A stretch of DNA of 64,000 nucleotides from Nephrocerus scutellatus. Lineage: Eukaryota; Arthropoda; Insecta; Diptera; Pipunculidae. A model generated the notes under the pieces. That model saw only the letters and a list, made by a program, of their open reading frames with translations. It did not search any database and was not told the origin of the DNA. The DNA is taken from assembly GCA_947095585.1 (NCBI GenBank), contig OX352764.1, positions 73,489,536 to 73,553,535 of the forward strand, in the 5' to 3' direction. Shown piece after piece: positions 1-9,432 of the stretch; the first letter of the stretch is position 1; every line of letters begins with the position of its first letter. Both the position numbers and the translations under genes were made by a program.

Positions 1-16
1 CACAGCAAGGTGCAAA

Positions 17-301
17 TTGGGCGCCGTGGCTCAGTGGAAATGCACATGGCTACTGAGCAGGAGGTTCGTGGTTCGAATCTCATAACACTAAAATTATTTT
101 TCACGGTGTCCCACCTCTCGCGAATGGGTGACAAACGTTCCGAGAGTAATAACTTGTCATGGAAAGGTTCTCAATTCGCCGTTCGGATCCGACCTTGAAT
201 TGTAGGTCCCTTCCATTTGTGTCCAAAAATATACAAATGGTCGCGAGAAGCTAGGCCTTGGACCGCAATGGTCTGTCGCGCCGAATATTATTATTATTAT
301 T
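17..301 (+). mobile_element. tRNA-derived SINE, copy 1, with (ATT)n tail
   Basis: The head looks like a tRNA: an A-box-like TGGCTCAGTGG near 28-38 and a B-box-like GGTTCGAATCT near 71-81, which would act as an internal RNA polymerase III promoter. A unique body follows and ends in (ATT)n at 285-301. Two further copies lie on the minus strand at 51310-51535 and 55615-55866, sharing the block around CGCGAGAAGCTAGGCCTTGG. The 10-mer AAGGTGCAAA precedes the head at 7-16 and recurs at 3292-3301, beyond the LINE inserted in the tail, so it is the SINE target duplication. It encodes no protein and would rely on a LINE for mobility. Confidence 0.85.
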
Positions 302-3273
302 GAGTTTCAACTGTACTTCTCAACTTCTATGAAGTTGGAAATTACCTATCCCGGGCTATGCCAAGGGATTAGGTTCTGTTGGGGCGTAGACCATGTTCTA
401 GCCCGTTTGTCTCGGTTTGAGGAATCGTCGCACTATGTTACATGTGCTCAGGATCACAGATTTCTGCATAATCTCTAGTGCGTCATTAAGATTATGTTTT
501 TGTAACTGACAACAAGGTGTTTTGGTATCAAGCCGGTGGCAGATAGAATTATTGGAGAGATATCCACCCTTTCCACATGATACATTGTCTTCAATTCGTT
601 TGCAAGATCAGTATATTTTTCAATTTTTGTACTGTATGTCGACTGAAGATTGTTATTTAATGGAACAGCTATATCAAGCAACGTTATTTTCTTCCCAACT
701 TTATCAAATAGGACGATGGCCGGTTTGTTAGCTCGTATTTTTCGGTCTGTAATCATCGGCCTATCCCAATACAGCTTACATCTACTGTTTTCAAGTACAG
801 GTGGCGGTTCGTACTTATAGTATGGAAGTCTTTGCTTAATCAGACTGTTTTGCCTGGCCAGGCCTTGGTGTATGATTTTCGCTACCTGGTTGTGTCTTGC
901 TGTATAATCATGCGATGCTAAGCTCGTAGATCTACCTATGATATGATCAATAGTTTCGGCATTGCTCTGACAGCGGCGACATGAGTCACTTTGCATATTT
1001 TCCCGTAACACAAACTTGCGGTAGTTTTTAGTTGCTATGACTTTATCTTGTATAGCAATCATAAAACCTTCCGTTTCCGCAAAAAGACACGTGGGAGCCA
1101 TAAATTTGAGCTGGGATTGTCGATAAAGTCTTGTTGTAGTTGGAAGGGATGCACTCCATGCAGGCTTTTGCTTTTCCATATGTCCATGCGCTGGTCACGA
1201 GAGAGTACGTTGGGGGGTGTTTCAATCTCATTTGATTTCAGATTGAGTGGAGTATAACTCTTATCCGCTAGACATACTGTTCTGATTAAATCCGAAGTTT
1301 CTGCTTGACTTCTAAAATAGTTCCTCAAGTTGTTTATTGTGAAGATTTGGTATGTCCAGGAAACCTCTTCCACCGTCTTTATAAAAAAGGGTCACTCTTT
1401 CGATTGCACTTCTCGGATGGTGGCACTGGTATTTAATTAGGGTGGTTCGTAACAAGATTGCTATCTCATCAAGGTTTTTATTTGACCAATTAATGACGCC
1501 AAAGGAATACGTAAATACTGGGATAGCCCAGGTGTTGATTGCTTTTCGCTTATTACCAGCATTTAAGTCTGACTTTAGAACTTTCGTTAGCCTCTGCTGA
1601 AACTTGCCTCGCAGTATCTTTTTCAGCTCCGTCTCTTGAATTCCTTTCAGTTGTAAGAAACCAAGGTATTTGTAGCTTTCTTCTCGGTCCAAATTGGCTA
1701 TTATATTGTTTTCGTCTAGGTGTAACCTTTCGTTGTTGGTCTTTACTTTTCCTTTCTGGATCTGGATCATTTTACATTTTTCCATACAAAATTCCATTCC
1801 AATGTCATCACTAAACTTTTTGACTATTTGAATCATTCGATTCATTTTTCCTCATTATTGGTGTAGAGTTTAAGATCATCTACATAGAACAGATGATTGA
1901 CAAGAACGGCACCAGTTTCTGCTTTCAACATAAAACCAAGATTAAGGCTTTTCAGCATTCTACTCAGCGGGTTCATACAGAGACAAAACCAAAGAGGGCT
2001 AAACGCGTCTCCTTGGAAGATTCCACATTTGATGGGTACAGATTGACTAGTGTTCTGTCCGAGGTGCAGTTTTATATTCCATGTTTCCATTCTTACTTTC
2101 ATGAAGTTTATAATCCTTGAATCGATTTTATATATCTCAAGAATTTTCAGTAGGAATGTATGCGGAAGACTGTCAAAAGCTTTCTTATAATCGATATATC
2201 ACATGCTGAGGTTACGTTTGCCCCGTACTGCTTGATGGACTAACACTGAGTCAATTGTTAGTAATTCCTTGCAACCCATTGAATTTTTGGCACATCCTTT
2301 CTGCTCCTGCGTTATGATGTTATGTTTGATGCAGTGGTTATAAACACGGTTGGTAAATATCTTCGTCATAAGCATGTATGTCGTCGATAGACATGTTATT
2401 GGACGGTAGTTGGCCGGGTCCAAGGTATTATTCCCTTTTGAAATAAGATATGTATTCCCCATCAAGAAAAATGAAGGGGTTTCATATGGATCTCTCAAAA
2501 GCTTGGTGAAGAATACTGCAAGTAGTGAATGCGTTGCTGTAAACTTTTTCAGCCAAATATTATGGATTTTGTCTGGGCCAGGTGCCTTCCAGTTACTACT
2601 CTCTCATGTTGCTTTTGCAACTTCTTCAGTGGATACATCGGTGTTCTGCATCTCTCTGTAGCCTAGCTTTCTTCAAATTCTTTGGCTAACCATTCCGTAT
2701 CATGATTTATGTTTTTAGGTTTGCTCCATATTTCACTCCAGAAGCGCACAACTTCTTCCATCGGTGGGGTTTCCAAGTTAGCCTGGTTTCCTGTATGTTG
2801 ATCTAATTGACGGAAGAACTGCTTCTGGTTTCTTTGAAAAAGGGAGTTTTCCACTTTTCGGGCTCTGCTTTCTTTATATCTTGCGAGTCGTTGAGAATAG
2901 GCTGCAAGTTGCTGAGTTTTCCTATCTTTGATTTCCGTTAACGCATTTTCTGTCAGCTGATCAATTTGAAGAGGGTTGATGACGACTTTCAGTAATTTTC
3001 TGATTTTCCAAGATCTTATTCCACTGGCGTAAGCTGTGAGTCTTCCTATATCCTGTCGTACCTTGTTTATTTTATTGGTTAGACGTCGCTCCCAGGCCGG
3101 CATGCTTGACGAAGCTTTTGGTGCACGGGTTTCAGTACAAGCTATTGTCTTCTTGCCCATTGCTTTGACACTGCTACAGCACCTGAATATATCAAGCAGT
3201 GCACATCTTGTATGTTTGCAGCTGAAGCCAGGTAGGTAGGCAAGATATCCCGATTAACAATATTTGTTAGTTC
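302..3273 (-). mobile_element. Dong/R4-like LINE inserted antisense in the SINE tail
   Basis: A non-LTR retrotransposon on the minus strand with its 3' end at 302 and its 5' end near 3273. It is flanked by (ATT)n on both sides, 285-301 and 3274-3291. The coding remnant has a reverse transcriptase with YVDD and a C-terminal zinc-finger plus restriction-like endonuclease region, an architecture typical of the R4/Dong clade. Dong elements are known to insert in TAA repeats, which fits the flanks. At about 3 kb, with the coding region starting near the 5' boundary, it may be 5' truncated. Several frameshifts and stops mean it is not active. Confidence 0.8.
475..3160 (-). pseudogene. Broken Dong/R4-type LINE polyprotein (RT plus restriction-like endonuclease)
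   Basis: The coding blocks, 5' to 3' on the minus strand, are an N-terminal basic region (3160-2663), reverse transcriptase fingers with NYRPIT (2498-2199), palm with FYVDD (2102-1842), thumb and connection (1845-1312), and a C-terminal region (1373-475). That last region has a CxxC...H zinc-finger-like motif and a block like the R2/R4 restriction-like endonuclease, around ITDRKIRANKPA and TLLDIAVPL. The KPA triplet stands where related endonucleases have a catalytic KPD or RPD, so this residue appears lost. Blocks lie in different frames with stops between them. The clade call rests on the endonuclease block and the TAA-repeat target, and is inferred from family knowledge without a search. 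Confidence 0.78.
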
Positions 3274-3436
3274 ATTATTATTATTATTATTAAGGTGCAA
3301 AGTAAAAGTGGTGGTGCTTTCTCTTAAATCACATGAAATACTCGAACAGGTTAAAATATTTTACACGCGATTTTTTGATGGCTTGGCAAGTGACTTATTT
3401 GGTAAACGCCCAATCCAATAAGTGGATATGATTATA

Positions 3437-3620
3437 AAATAAGATAGTAAAGCGAGCTTCTCAGCTCGCCATGTGGATAGCTGTAATTCAGCCTAAAGAC
3501 TGAGTTATCTTGAAAGTATTTTACTTTAAAAAAAAAACATTTTTTCTCCTAACCCCTATGAATAAAAAAAAACTCAAAATTACACCAGTTAAAGTTAAAA
3601 TTAATGATGAGATAACGTTT
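3437..3620 (-). mobile_element. Helitron-like 3' end, copy 1
   Basis: Read on the minus strand, this segment contains TTTTTTTTTATTCATAGGGG, then the hairpin GGCGAGCTGAGAAGCTCGC (7-bp stem), then TTTACTATCTT. A related segment on the plus strand at 63045-63153 has the same order and ends in CTAG followed by T. A GC-rich hairpin 8-12 nt before CTRR-T is the hallmark of Helitron 3' termini. In this copy the CTAG has decayed. The sequence upstream in the element's own direction is the CpG-rich minisatellite at 3757-4355. The 5' end is not identified. Confidence 0.5.
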
Positions 3621-3756
3621 GATAAATAAACTGAGTAAATACTACAAACGGTTATAATTTTGTTAAACATGAGTTTTGTGTTAACATACAGCAAAAACAT
3701 GTAAATAATTAGTAAACAGACAATAATTATAAAAATAATTATTATAATAAAAAAAC

Positions 3757-4355
3757 GCGACACGTGACACGCGTCACGTCATCGCAAGGCAAGTTTTTAA
3801 ACAATAACTTATTTAAAAAAAAATTGACACGCGCCACGCGCGACGCGCGACATACGTCACGTCATCGCAAGCCAAGTTTTAAAAGAAGTGTTTTTAATAA
3901 AAAAAATTTTGCTCGCGGAACACGCGACGCGCGACACGTGACACGCATCAAGTCACCGTAAGCCAAGTTTTAAAACAAGTATTTAAAAAAAACTACACGC
4001 GCCACACGCGTCACGTCATAGCAAGCCAAGTTTGAAAACAAGTATTTAAAAAAAAATTACACGCGCCACACGCGACACGTGACATGCGTCAAGTCATCGC
4101 AAGTCAAATTTTAAAACAAGTACCCTTTTTTTAAAAAAAAAAAATTACACGCGCCACACGCGACGCGCGATATATGTCACGTCATCGCAAGCCGAGTTTT
4201 AAAAAAAGCTTTTAAAATACCCGACGCGCGACACGTGACACGTAACACGCGTCACGGCATCGCAATCCAAGTTTTAAAACAAGTATTTTAAAAAAAAGTA
4301 CATGCGCCATACGCGACGCGCAACACGTGACACGCATCACGTCATCGCAAGCCAA
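3757..4355. repeat. CpG-rich minisatellite, unit about 75-90 bp
   Basis: About seven degenerate units alternate a CpG-rich half built on ACACGCGACGCGCGACACGT and CGTCACGTCATCGCAAGCCA with an AT half TTTTAAAACAAGTATTTAAA. Palindromic cores such as GCGCGC, CACGTG and ACGCGT recur in each unit. No convincing coding frame is present; the short open frames across it are repeat artefacts. The array lies between the Helitron-like hairpin end and a LINE-A fragment. A looser array with the same CACGCG vocabulary is at 38930-39470. Confidence 0.85.
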
Positions 4356-4359
4356 GCCA

Positions 4360-4650
4360 GAAATAGCCAGTTGCATGCCACCTCTCCTTGAATTCAACCG
4401 CAATACGTGGCGCGCAAATCGTGGCGCTCTAAATGCACATCAGTTTACCCTTAAGCCCATTTCGGACGTACAGTTAAGTTCAGGGATTCGTTCTTCAGCC
4501 GTACAACACGTATGTGGAATGCTCTGCCAAGCTCTGTCTTCTCACATCACTATGACCCACAGACATTCAAAACACAAGCTCATAGACATCTGCTCTTTTC
4601 TCCTCCTATTCCTTAACGCCAACGCTGCGGCGCCAAGCATATAGCCGACC
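4360..4650 (+). pseudogene. LINE-A C-terminal fragment
   Basis: This is a 3' end fragment of the LINE family called LINE-A here (best copy 21100-23577). It matches the segment at 23260-23530 from AGAAATAGCCAGTTGCATGC to the end of the ORF, including GGGATTCGTTCTTCAGCCG and CACAGACATTCAAAACACAA. The encoded region is the last part of the LINE protein beyond the RT thumb. It is 5' truncated against the minisatellite and ends near an AGCATATAGCC-like terminus, close to where the better copy ends. It is a dead fragment. Confidence 0.8.
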
Positions 4651-4685
4651 ATACTAAGGATGCGAACGAAAATTATATACAAAAA

Positions 4686-4745
4686 AAAGGTTCCGGTGGG
4701 TAGGATACTTAATCGGAAAGTCCTTTATATTAATCAACGGAACAT
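4686..4745 (+). pseudogene. Short RTE-like LINE scrap with internal deletion
   Basis: AAAGGTTCCGGTGGGTAGGA and CGGAAAGTCCTTT match the RTE-like LINE at about 32898-32965, with the 30-odd bases between them deleted here. It is too short to code for anything. It shows that the family is dispersed in this region. Confidence 0.6.
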
Positions 4746-4749
4746 TTGA

Positions 4750-5655
4750 AACATTTGATTTTTTTTATATAAGAAAACAGTTTGGATAATAATGTCTGAT
4801 GTAGCATACATGTTTACGTACATATCTTACGCAACACAAATTTGTTAATAAAATGTATTTTTAAATTCTTACACGACAAACATACAATCCTAGAAATGTA
4901 TTTATATTTGTAAGTGGATAATTTTCTTCGTTCTGTTATTCCAATTTCATTGAATAATCATCTTTTTCTTGTTTAACTTACATTACTTACAATCAGTATA
5001 ATGGTCATAGCGAGGATTGGCCATGGGGATCAACGTGTTATCCCCCTTCTTAAAAAACAATCAATTACCGTGTTGTTGATATTTTAGCATTCATTCATTA
5101 GAAAATAAGTCGGTTTGAAATTAAGTATTGTATATCAAGTCATTGGCCTCATTATATTTTAATGTATTTTTTCTCTTCCTTTATTAAATGAATTGTTCTG
5201 TTTTTTTGTTATTGTTATGCAAGGAAGTTATATATTAATTATAATAGCAGCTGCGATGGTACGAGTATGCATGTTTGTACGAGTATATTTATATATTATA
5301 CAAACAATAAAATCCTACTAGAGTGCATAACTTGAGTTATTATAATAAAGATACGCAAATTTAAATTTATCTGCAGAATATACGCCAAAACAATTTTTCT
5401 TCGCAATTGGACGGCAACCCACTAAATGGTGTTGAAATGAATATTTAGTGAACTCGACTTTAAATACTCGTTTTTTTTGATTACCCTATAAAATATATTT
5501 TGCTACAAATGGGTGAATAACTCACTCAGTAATCAAAAATCATCTAGACCAATTATACTTTTCAATCTACGACTGAAATAATGAATGTACAAAGTGCTTG
5601 AAAAAGAATGAATGTCTTGAAAAGTATTTCACTCACTCGCAAATCTATCCATACT
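4750..5655. other. AT-rich stretch with no gene seen
   Basis: No open frame of note, no recognisable repeat end and no RNA gene could be supported. The sequence is strongly AT-rich with short homopolymers. Confidence 0.6.
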
Positions 5656-6045
5656 AATCCATACTAATACTCGTATTATAAATGTAAAAGTAACTCTGTC
5701 TGTCTGGCTGTTACCTTTTTACGGCTAAACGGCTGGACCTATTTGGCTTATTTTTTCTTTGAAATATTGTAACAGTCCGGGAATATTTATAGGAAGCGGG
5801 AAAAACTGAAAAAATTATGTTTCTGATGTTATTTATGTATGAACTCGCGAAAATAACTCACTATTCGAACATTTATATGCTTAAATTTGGGTCAGTGGCG
5901 GGTAGGTGGGGGTGGGACTCAATGCTGTGCGGTCGTTTCAGTGGGGGAAAGGTCAGTTTGGTTGGGTCAATAGGGTGTTAAGGGCAGCCAGATAACGCCT
6001 GTTATTTTAGCTTTTGGTAGGTCTAACCCCTTAAATCCCTTAGCG

Positions 6046-6416
6046 GGGTATATTGTAAGAGGAAAATCGTTCTACAGTGAGTGTCTATATCCAATGTTGA
6101 CATCATTTATCGGGGATTTAAGAAAAAGCTTACTTTGGTGTACCCTGACCCACCTTAATGGCTCTGTAATCATAGTCATAGAAATTGGACATTTGAAGAC
6201 TCAAACAAGATATCAACTTTATTTAAACGCAGTTACAAAGGAAGTATATCTTCTAAAAATAAAGTCGCAAACGAAGTTTCTTCCATTAGTATTAACAGAG
6301 CTGTTAACATGGGTCAGGGTACACCAAAGTACATTTTTTTCTTAAATCCTCGAAAAATAATGTCAACATTGAAGATACCCCTTACTGTAGAAGGATTTTT
6401 TTCTTAGAATATACCC
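6046..6416. repeat. Foldback or MITE with arms of about 120 bp
   Basis: The arm near 6046-6175 is an inverted copy of the arm near 6290-6416. Shared blocks include TTCTACAGT, CAATGTTGACAT, GGATTTAAGAAAAA and ACTTTGGTGTACCCTGACCC, with scattered mismatches. A loop of about 115 bp has no coding sense, and the 83-codon frame crossing it is a by-product. This is a non-autonomous inverted-repeat element; its superfamily cannot be told without a transposase or a clean target duplication. Confidence 0.75.
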
Positions 6417-6491
6417 AAGAATCATTTCCCAAATTATCCTTGACAAATTAGGAAAACTCTGTATATAATGATTGTGCATATATATGTATGA

Positions 6492-6848
6492 TAATTACGT
6501 CTAAACCACTGGCCGTATTGAAGCCATATTTACATATGTTCGCTTGTTACGCCGGAAATTTTATGTTTGTTTTGGACCCAGTAGGTAGCGCTGGATTCGA
6601 GATCGAGATGACGCCAAAAAGACGTCATCACACCTAAACAACTGGAGGTATCGAAGCCATCTTCACACCTTATGTTCGTTTGGTGCTCCGCTAAGTTTAC
6701 ATTTTTTTGGATCCGGTCGATGGTGCTGGAGTGGAGATATTTATGAGAATGTAGTTTGGTCTGTTGGTGCATATATTTGTAACCTCATCATGCCTAACCA
6801 CTTGACATATTACAGCCATATCCACACCATATGTTCGAATGGCGAGGG
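6492..6848. repeat. Three-unit degenerate tandem repeat, about 130-160 bp
   Basis: Units begin near 6497, 6625 and 6787. Each has a version of CCTAAACCACTGG, then ATTGAAGCCATATTCACACC and ATGTTCGTTTGGCGC. No coding frame is conserved across the units. Confidence 0.65.
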
Positions 6849-6955
6849 AAATGTTAAATGTTAATATCAGCCACCGCGGGGGGTAACAGGCAGCCGATGT
6901 TTGTGAGGGTAGCGAAGTGTCCGGAACAGCTAGTCAACATATAAATAACATTGAA

Positions 6956-7810
6956 GTAAATAAGTCTTAAAATTACAGAACTGCGAATTAAAATATTTAA
7001 TCGACAAAGATGTTGTTCTAATAAGATATATCATATTTGGATCTATAACTGGCACCCAGACCTGGCAAACCGTCTGAGTAGGTATTACTTTCAAAATAAC
7101 TGAAAAAAATACTTAAAGGAACAAAATTCAAGTCTGTTGGTATAGTTGGTAGGAAGTGAAAATAATAACAATGCTAATGTTCTGGATAAGAGGCAGACAC
7201 ATGTCATCCTCATTTCTTGTAAAGTAAAACTCTAATTTTATTTTTTATTCAGTTACATTAATTCGAAAGTCGTCTACTCGCTGCATTTGGATTGAAGTGC
7301 AAATGAATGGGTTTTTCTCTGGCATCTCCGCTGTGCGGCTTGTTAGTTCATTTTACTGATTGGCTTTTTAAAGTTTCTTTCGGCTTGCAACGTTTATATG
7401 CACTGAAAAAATGTGAGTTTGGTAGACTTTAAGGCAAATCGTACATTACAAAAATCTAAGTTTTCTCCTCTTCTGGCTCTTCAGCCTGGTTTCCATATAA
7501 ATCCCACCCGTATTTGGTCAGGTGTCACCTAGTCATAACATAAACTTTTACTCGTATTTATTAAAACGTTTTTATTAGCTCGCTTTCGTGTATGTCTGTC
7601 TGTGCGGGTGGAACTTTGTAATTGATTTTAAAATAACTTCCCATTGAGCTAGAGACTTGAAACTTTAAACAAAGCTCAAAACTAGACGAACATTGACAAA
7701 TCACAAAAAAAAAATAAATTCAACGCGAGTTTTCAATTTGTTTCAGATCACAGCACAATACTTGTTTCAAACGTTTTAAATTAAAAATGTATTTTTATTA
7801 GCTAACATGT
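6956..7810. other. Gene-free stretch
   Basis: No gene is recognised. Around 7565-7620 there is TTATTAGCTCGCTTTCGTGT followed by a short GTCTGTCTGTG run, which resembles the start of Helentron-type repeats, but the rest of such an element is not evident. Confidence 0.5.
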
Positions 7811-7811
7811 T

Positions 7812-8366
7812 TATTCAATAGCTGACCCGATAGACGTTGTCCTGTCCAACTTTCAATCAATTTGTTTGTGATCGTTTTGTAAATTTGTGAACAGCTTTTT
7901 TGAAACGTTAAATCAAAGTTAAATGGAGAAAAAAACGTCAACCAAATGATTTATTTTCTTCCATTAAATTTTAAATTTGGTATGGTCCTTTGAGGGTCCT
8001 CGGGGGGAACTTTTGGCGAAATTTTGAGGTTCCTTTGGGGGTCTTTTGAGAGTATTTTGGTGGTCTTTTGAGGGTTTTTTTGGAGTATTTTGAGGGTTTT
8101 TAAGCGTCTTTTGGGGGTCTTTTGAGGAGTCTTTTGAGAATTTTTGGGGGTCTTTTGAGGGTCTTTTTGGGGTATTTTGATGGGTTTTAAGCTCCTTTTG
8201 AGGGTAATTTGGGAGTCTTTTGAGAATTTTTTGGGTTTTTTGTAGCTCTTTTGAGGGTTTTTTTTTGGAGTCTTTTCAAGATTTTTTGAATGGTTCAGCA
8301 ATTGAAATGTGTTATACACTCAGTTGTGTGAGTGTATTCTTAATTTGTGTTTTGTACAATATTACG
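7812..8366 (-). mobile_element. Dispersed repeat with AGCTGACC end, containing a minisatellite
   Basis: The plus-strand left end AGCTGACCCGATAGACGTTG resembles the edges at 26168 and 59570, and on the minus strand would read as a CAGCT-type Helitron 3' end. The right end, read on the minus strand, is ACTCGTAATATTGTAC, like the start of the element at 5655. The interior is mainly the minisatellite 7978-8290. The assignment is tentative and rests only on terminal similarity. Confidence 0.35.
7978..8290. repeat. T/G-rich minisatellite, unit about 10-20 bp
   Basis: Tandem degenerate units of the form GGGTCTTTTGAGGGTCTTTT run almost the whole length. Read on the minus strand they give a 122-codon lysine- and proline-rich open frame, which I judge to be a repeat artefact. 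An array of the complementary type (CCCAAAAGACCCTCAAAAGA) lies at 59995-60485. Confidence 0.85.
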
Positions 8367-8489
8367 AGTATATGAAGAACTGGCTACGCACTCACACTGC
8401 CTTACAGCTTAACTCAAGAACTTAAGAATTTTAGTATTACTTTGTAGTTCGTACGTCGTTGTGTGTACGTCGCACCACCCATGTGCTGC

Positions 8490-9432
8490 TATGTTTTCAC
8501 CACCAAATGGGGAATTTCACAACAAAATCGTATCTCCGATCAGATAATTTACAACAAAAATTTCAATTTTTTAATTCGCTTGCTCGTGGCACGTCTGTCT
8601 GTCGGTCGGTCGGTGTGTTTGTCGTGGAATCTTGCGATCAATTTTAAGCCCGCTTTCCATAGACCGACTTTATTGAATTTTTGCACACATGTGTATTTCG
8701 GGAGACCATGCAAATTTTTTAAAAAAAATTAACCCGACTTCCTTCAAATTTTACACACTGCTGTACCTCCGATGGACAAAATTTTTGTAAATATTTTGGA
8801 GACCCCGGGCTCCGTCGTCGTGTGTCACCATACATATTTTTTAAAAAAAAATAAACATGACTTTCTTCAAATTTTATACACGTGTGTATATCCGATGGAC
8901 AACATTTATTGTAAAAATTTTACAGACGCCGGGCCCTGGGGCCTCATACAAATTTAAAATAAAATTAACACAATTTTGGTAAAATTTTATACACATGTGT
9001 ATCTCCGATGGACAAAACTTTCTGGCCATATTTTTGAGTGAACGGGCCCGAGGGGTGCCCGTATAAAATTTTTAAAAATTAGCCCGATTTTCTTCAAATT
9101 TTAAAGATATGTTTATCCCGATAGACAAACATTTTTGTAAAATTTTTGGAGCGAATTTTTTTTTTTAAAATTAGCCCGAATTATTTAAAATTTTAAATAT
9201 ATGTATAGACCAAACTTTTTGTAAATATTTTTGAATTTTTGATTTAAATTTTTGTCCCTTACAAATTTTTTTTACACATGTGTATCTCGGTGATAACAGT
9301 TTTTGAAAATATTTTGAAGTGAAGGGGGCTCTAATATTAATTTTTTCCAAATTAGCTTGGTTAATTTTGCACACATATGTATCTCCTATTAGAGAATTTA
9401 CAATGAAAATTTTAATTTTTATGGGTTATTTT
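8490..9432 (+). mobile_element. Helentron-type non-autonomous element (HINE) A
   Basis: Remnants of an element 3' end (8530-8565) are followed by a 5' region with CGCTTGCTCGTGGCAC and the GTCY microsatellite GTCTGTCTGTCGGTCGGTCG at about 8591-8615, then GTGGAATCTTGCGATCAATT. About eight degenerate units of 100-120 bp follow, each with a form of ACACATGTGTATCTCCGATG and CCCGATTTTCTTCAAATTTT. The 3' end has ATTAGAGAATTTAC and AATTTTTATGGGTT near 9385-9430. GTCY repeats and subterminal inverted repeats are known features of DINE-1/Helentron elements. The TAAATTCTCTA subterminal repeat has been lost from this 5' end. No protein is encoded. Confidence 0.75.

Larger units (their letters stand above)
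5655..6935 (+). mobile_element. Possible non-autonomous Helitron-like element
   Basis: The segment begins with ACTCGTATTATAAATGTAAA followed by CTGTCTGTCTGGC, a start common in insect repeats. It closes with a GC-rich stretch and GGAACAGCTAG followed by T near 6935, which resembles a Helitron CTAG-T end. Inside are a foldback element (6046-6416) and a three-unit tandem repeat (6492-6848). No helicase or Rep coding is visible. The boundaries are inferred from terminal motifs only, so this could instead be two adjacent unrelated repeats. Confidence 0.35.

Noticed and set aside
28..90. A functional tRNA gene at the window start
   Set aside because: A and B boxes are present, but the acceptor stem and normal 3' end are not. 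The same head occurs in two other SINE copies.
3757..4355. A CRISPR array, because of regular repeats
   Set aside because: The units are degenerate minisatellite copies without unique spacers, in an insect genome with no cas genes.
7951..8319. A 122-codon lysine- and proline-rich frame on the minus strand
   Set aside because: It is produced by the T/G-rich minisatellite. No stop arises because the units lack stop triplets in that frame.
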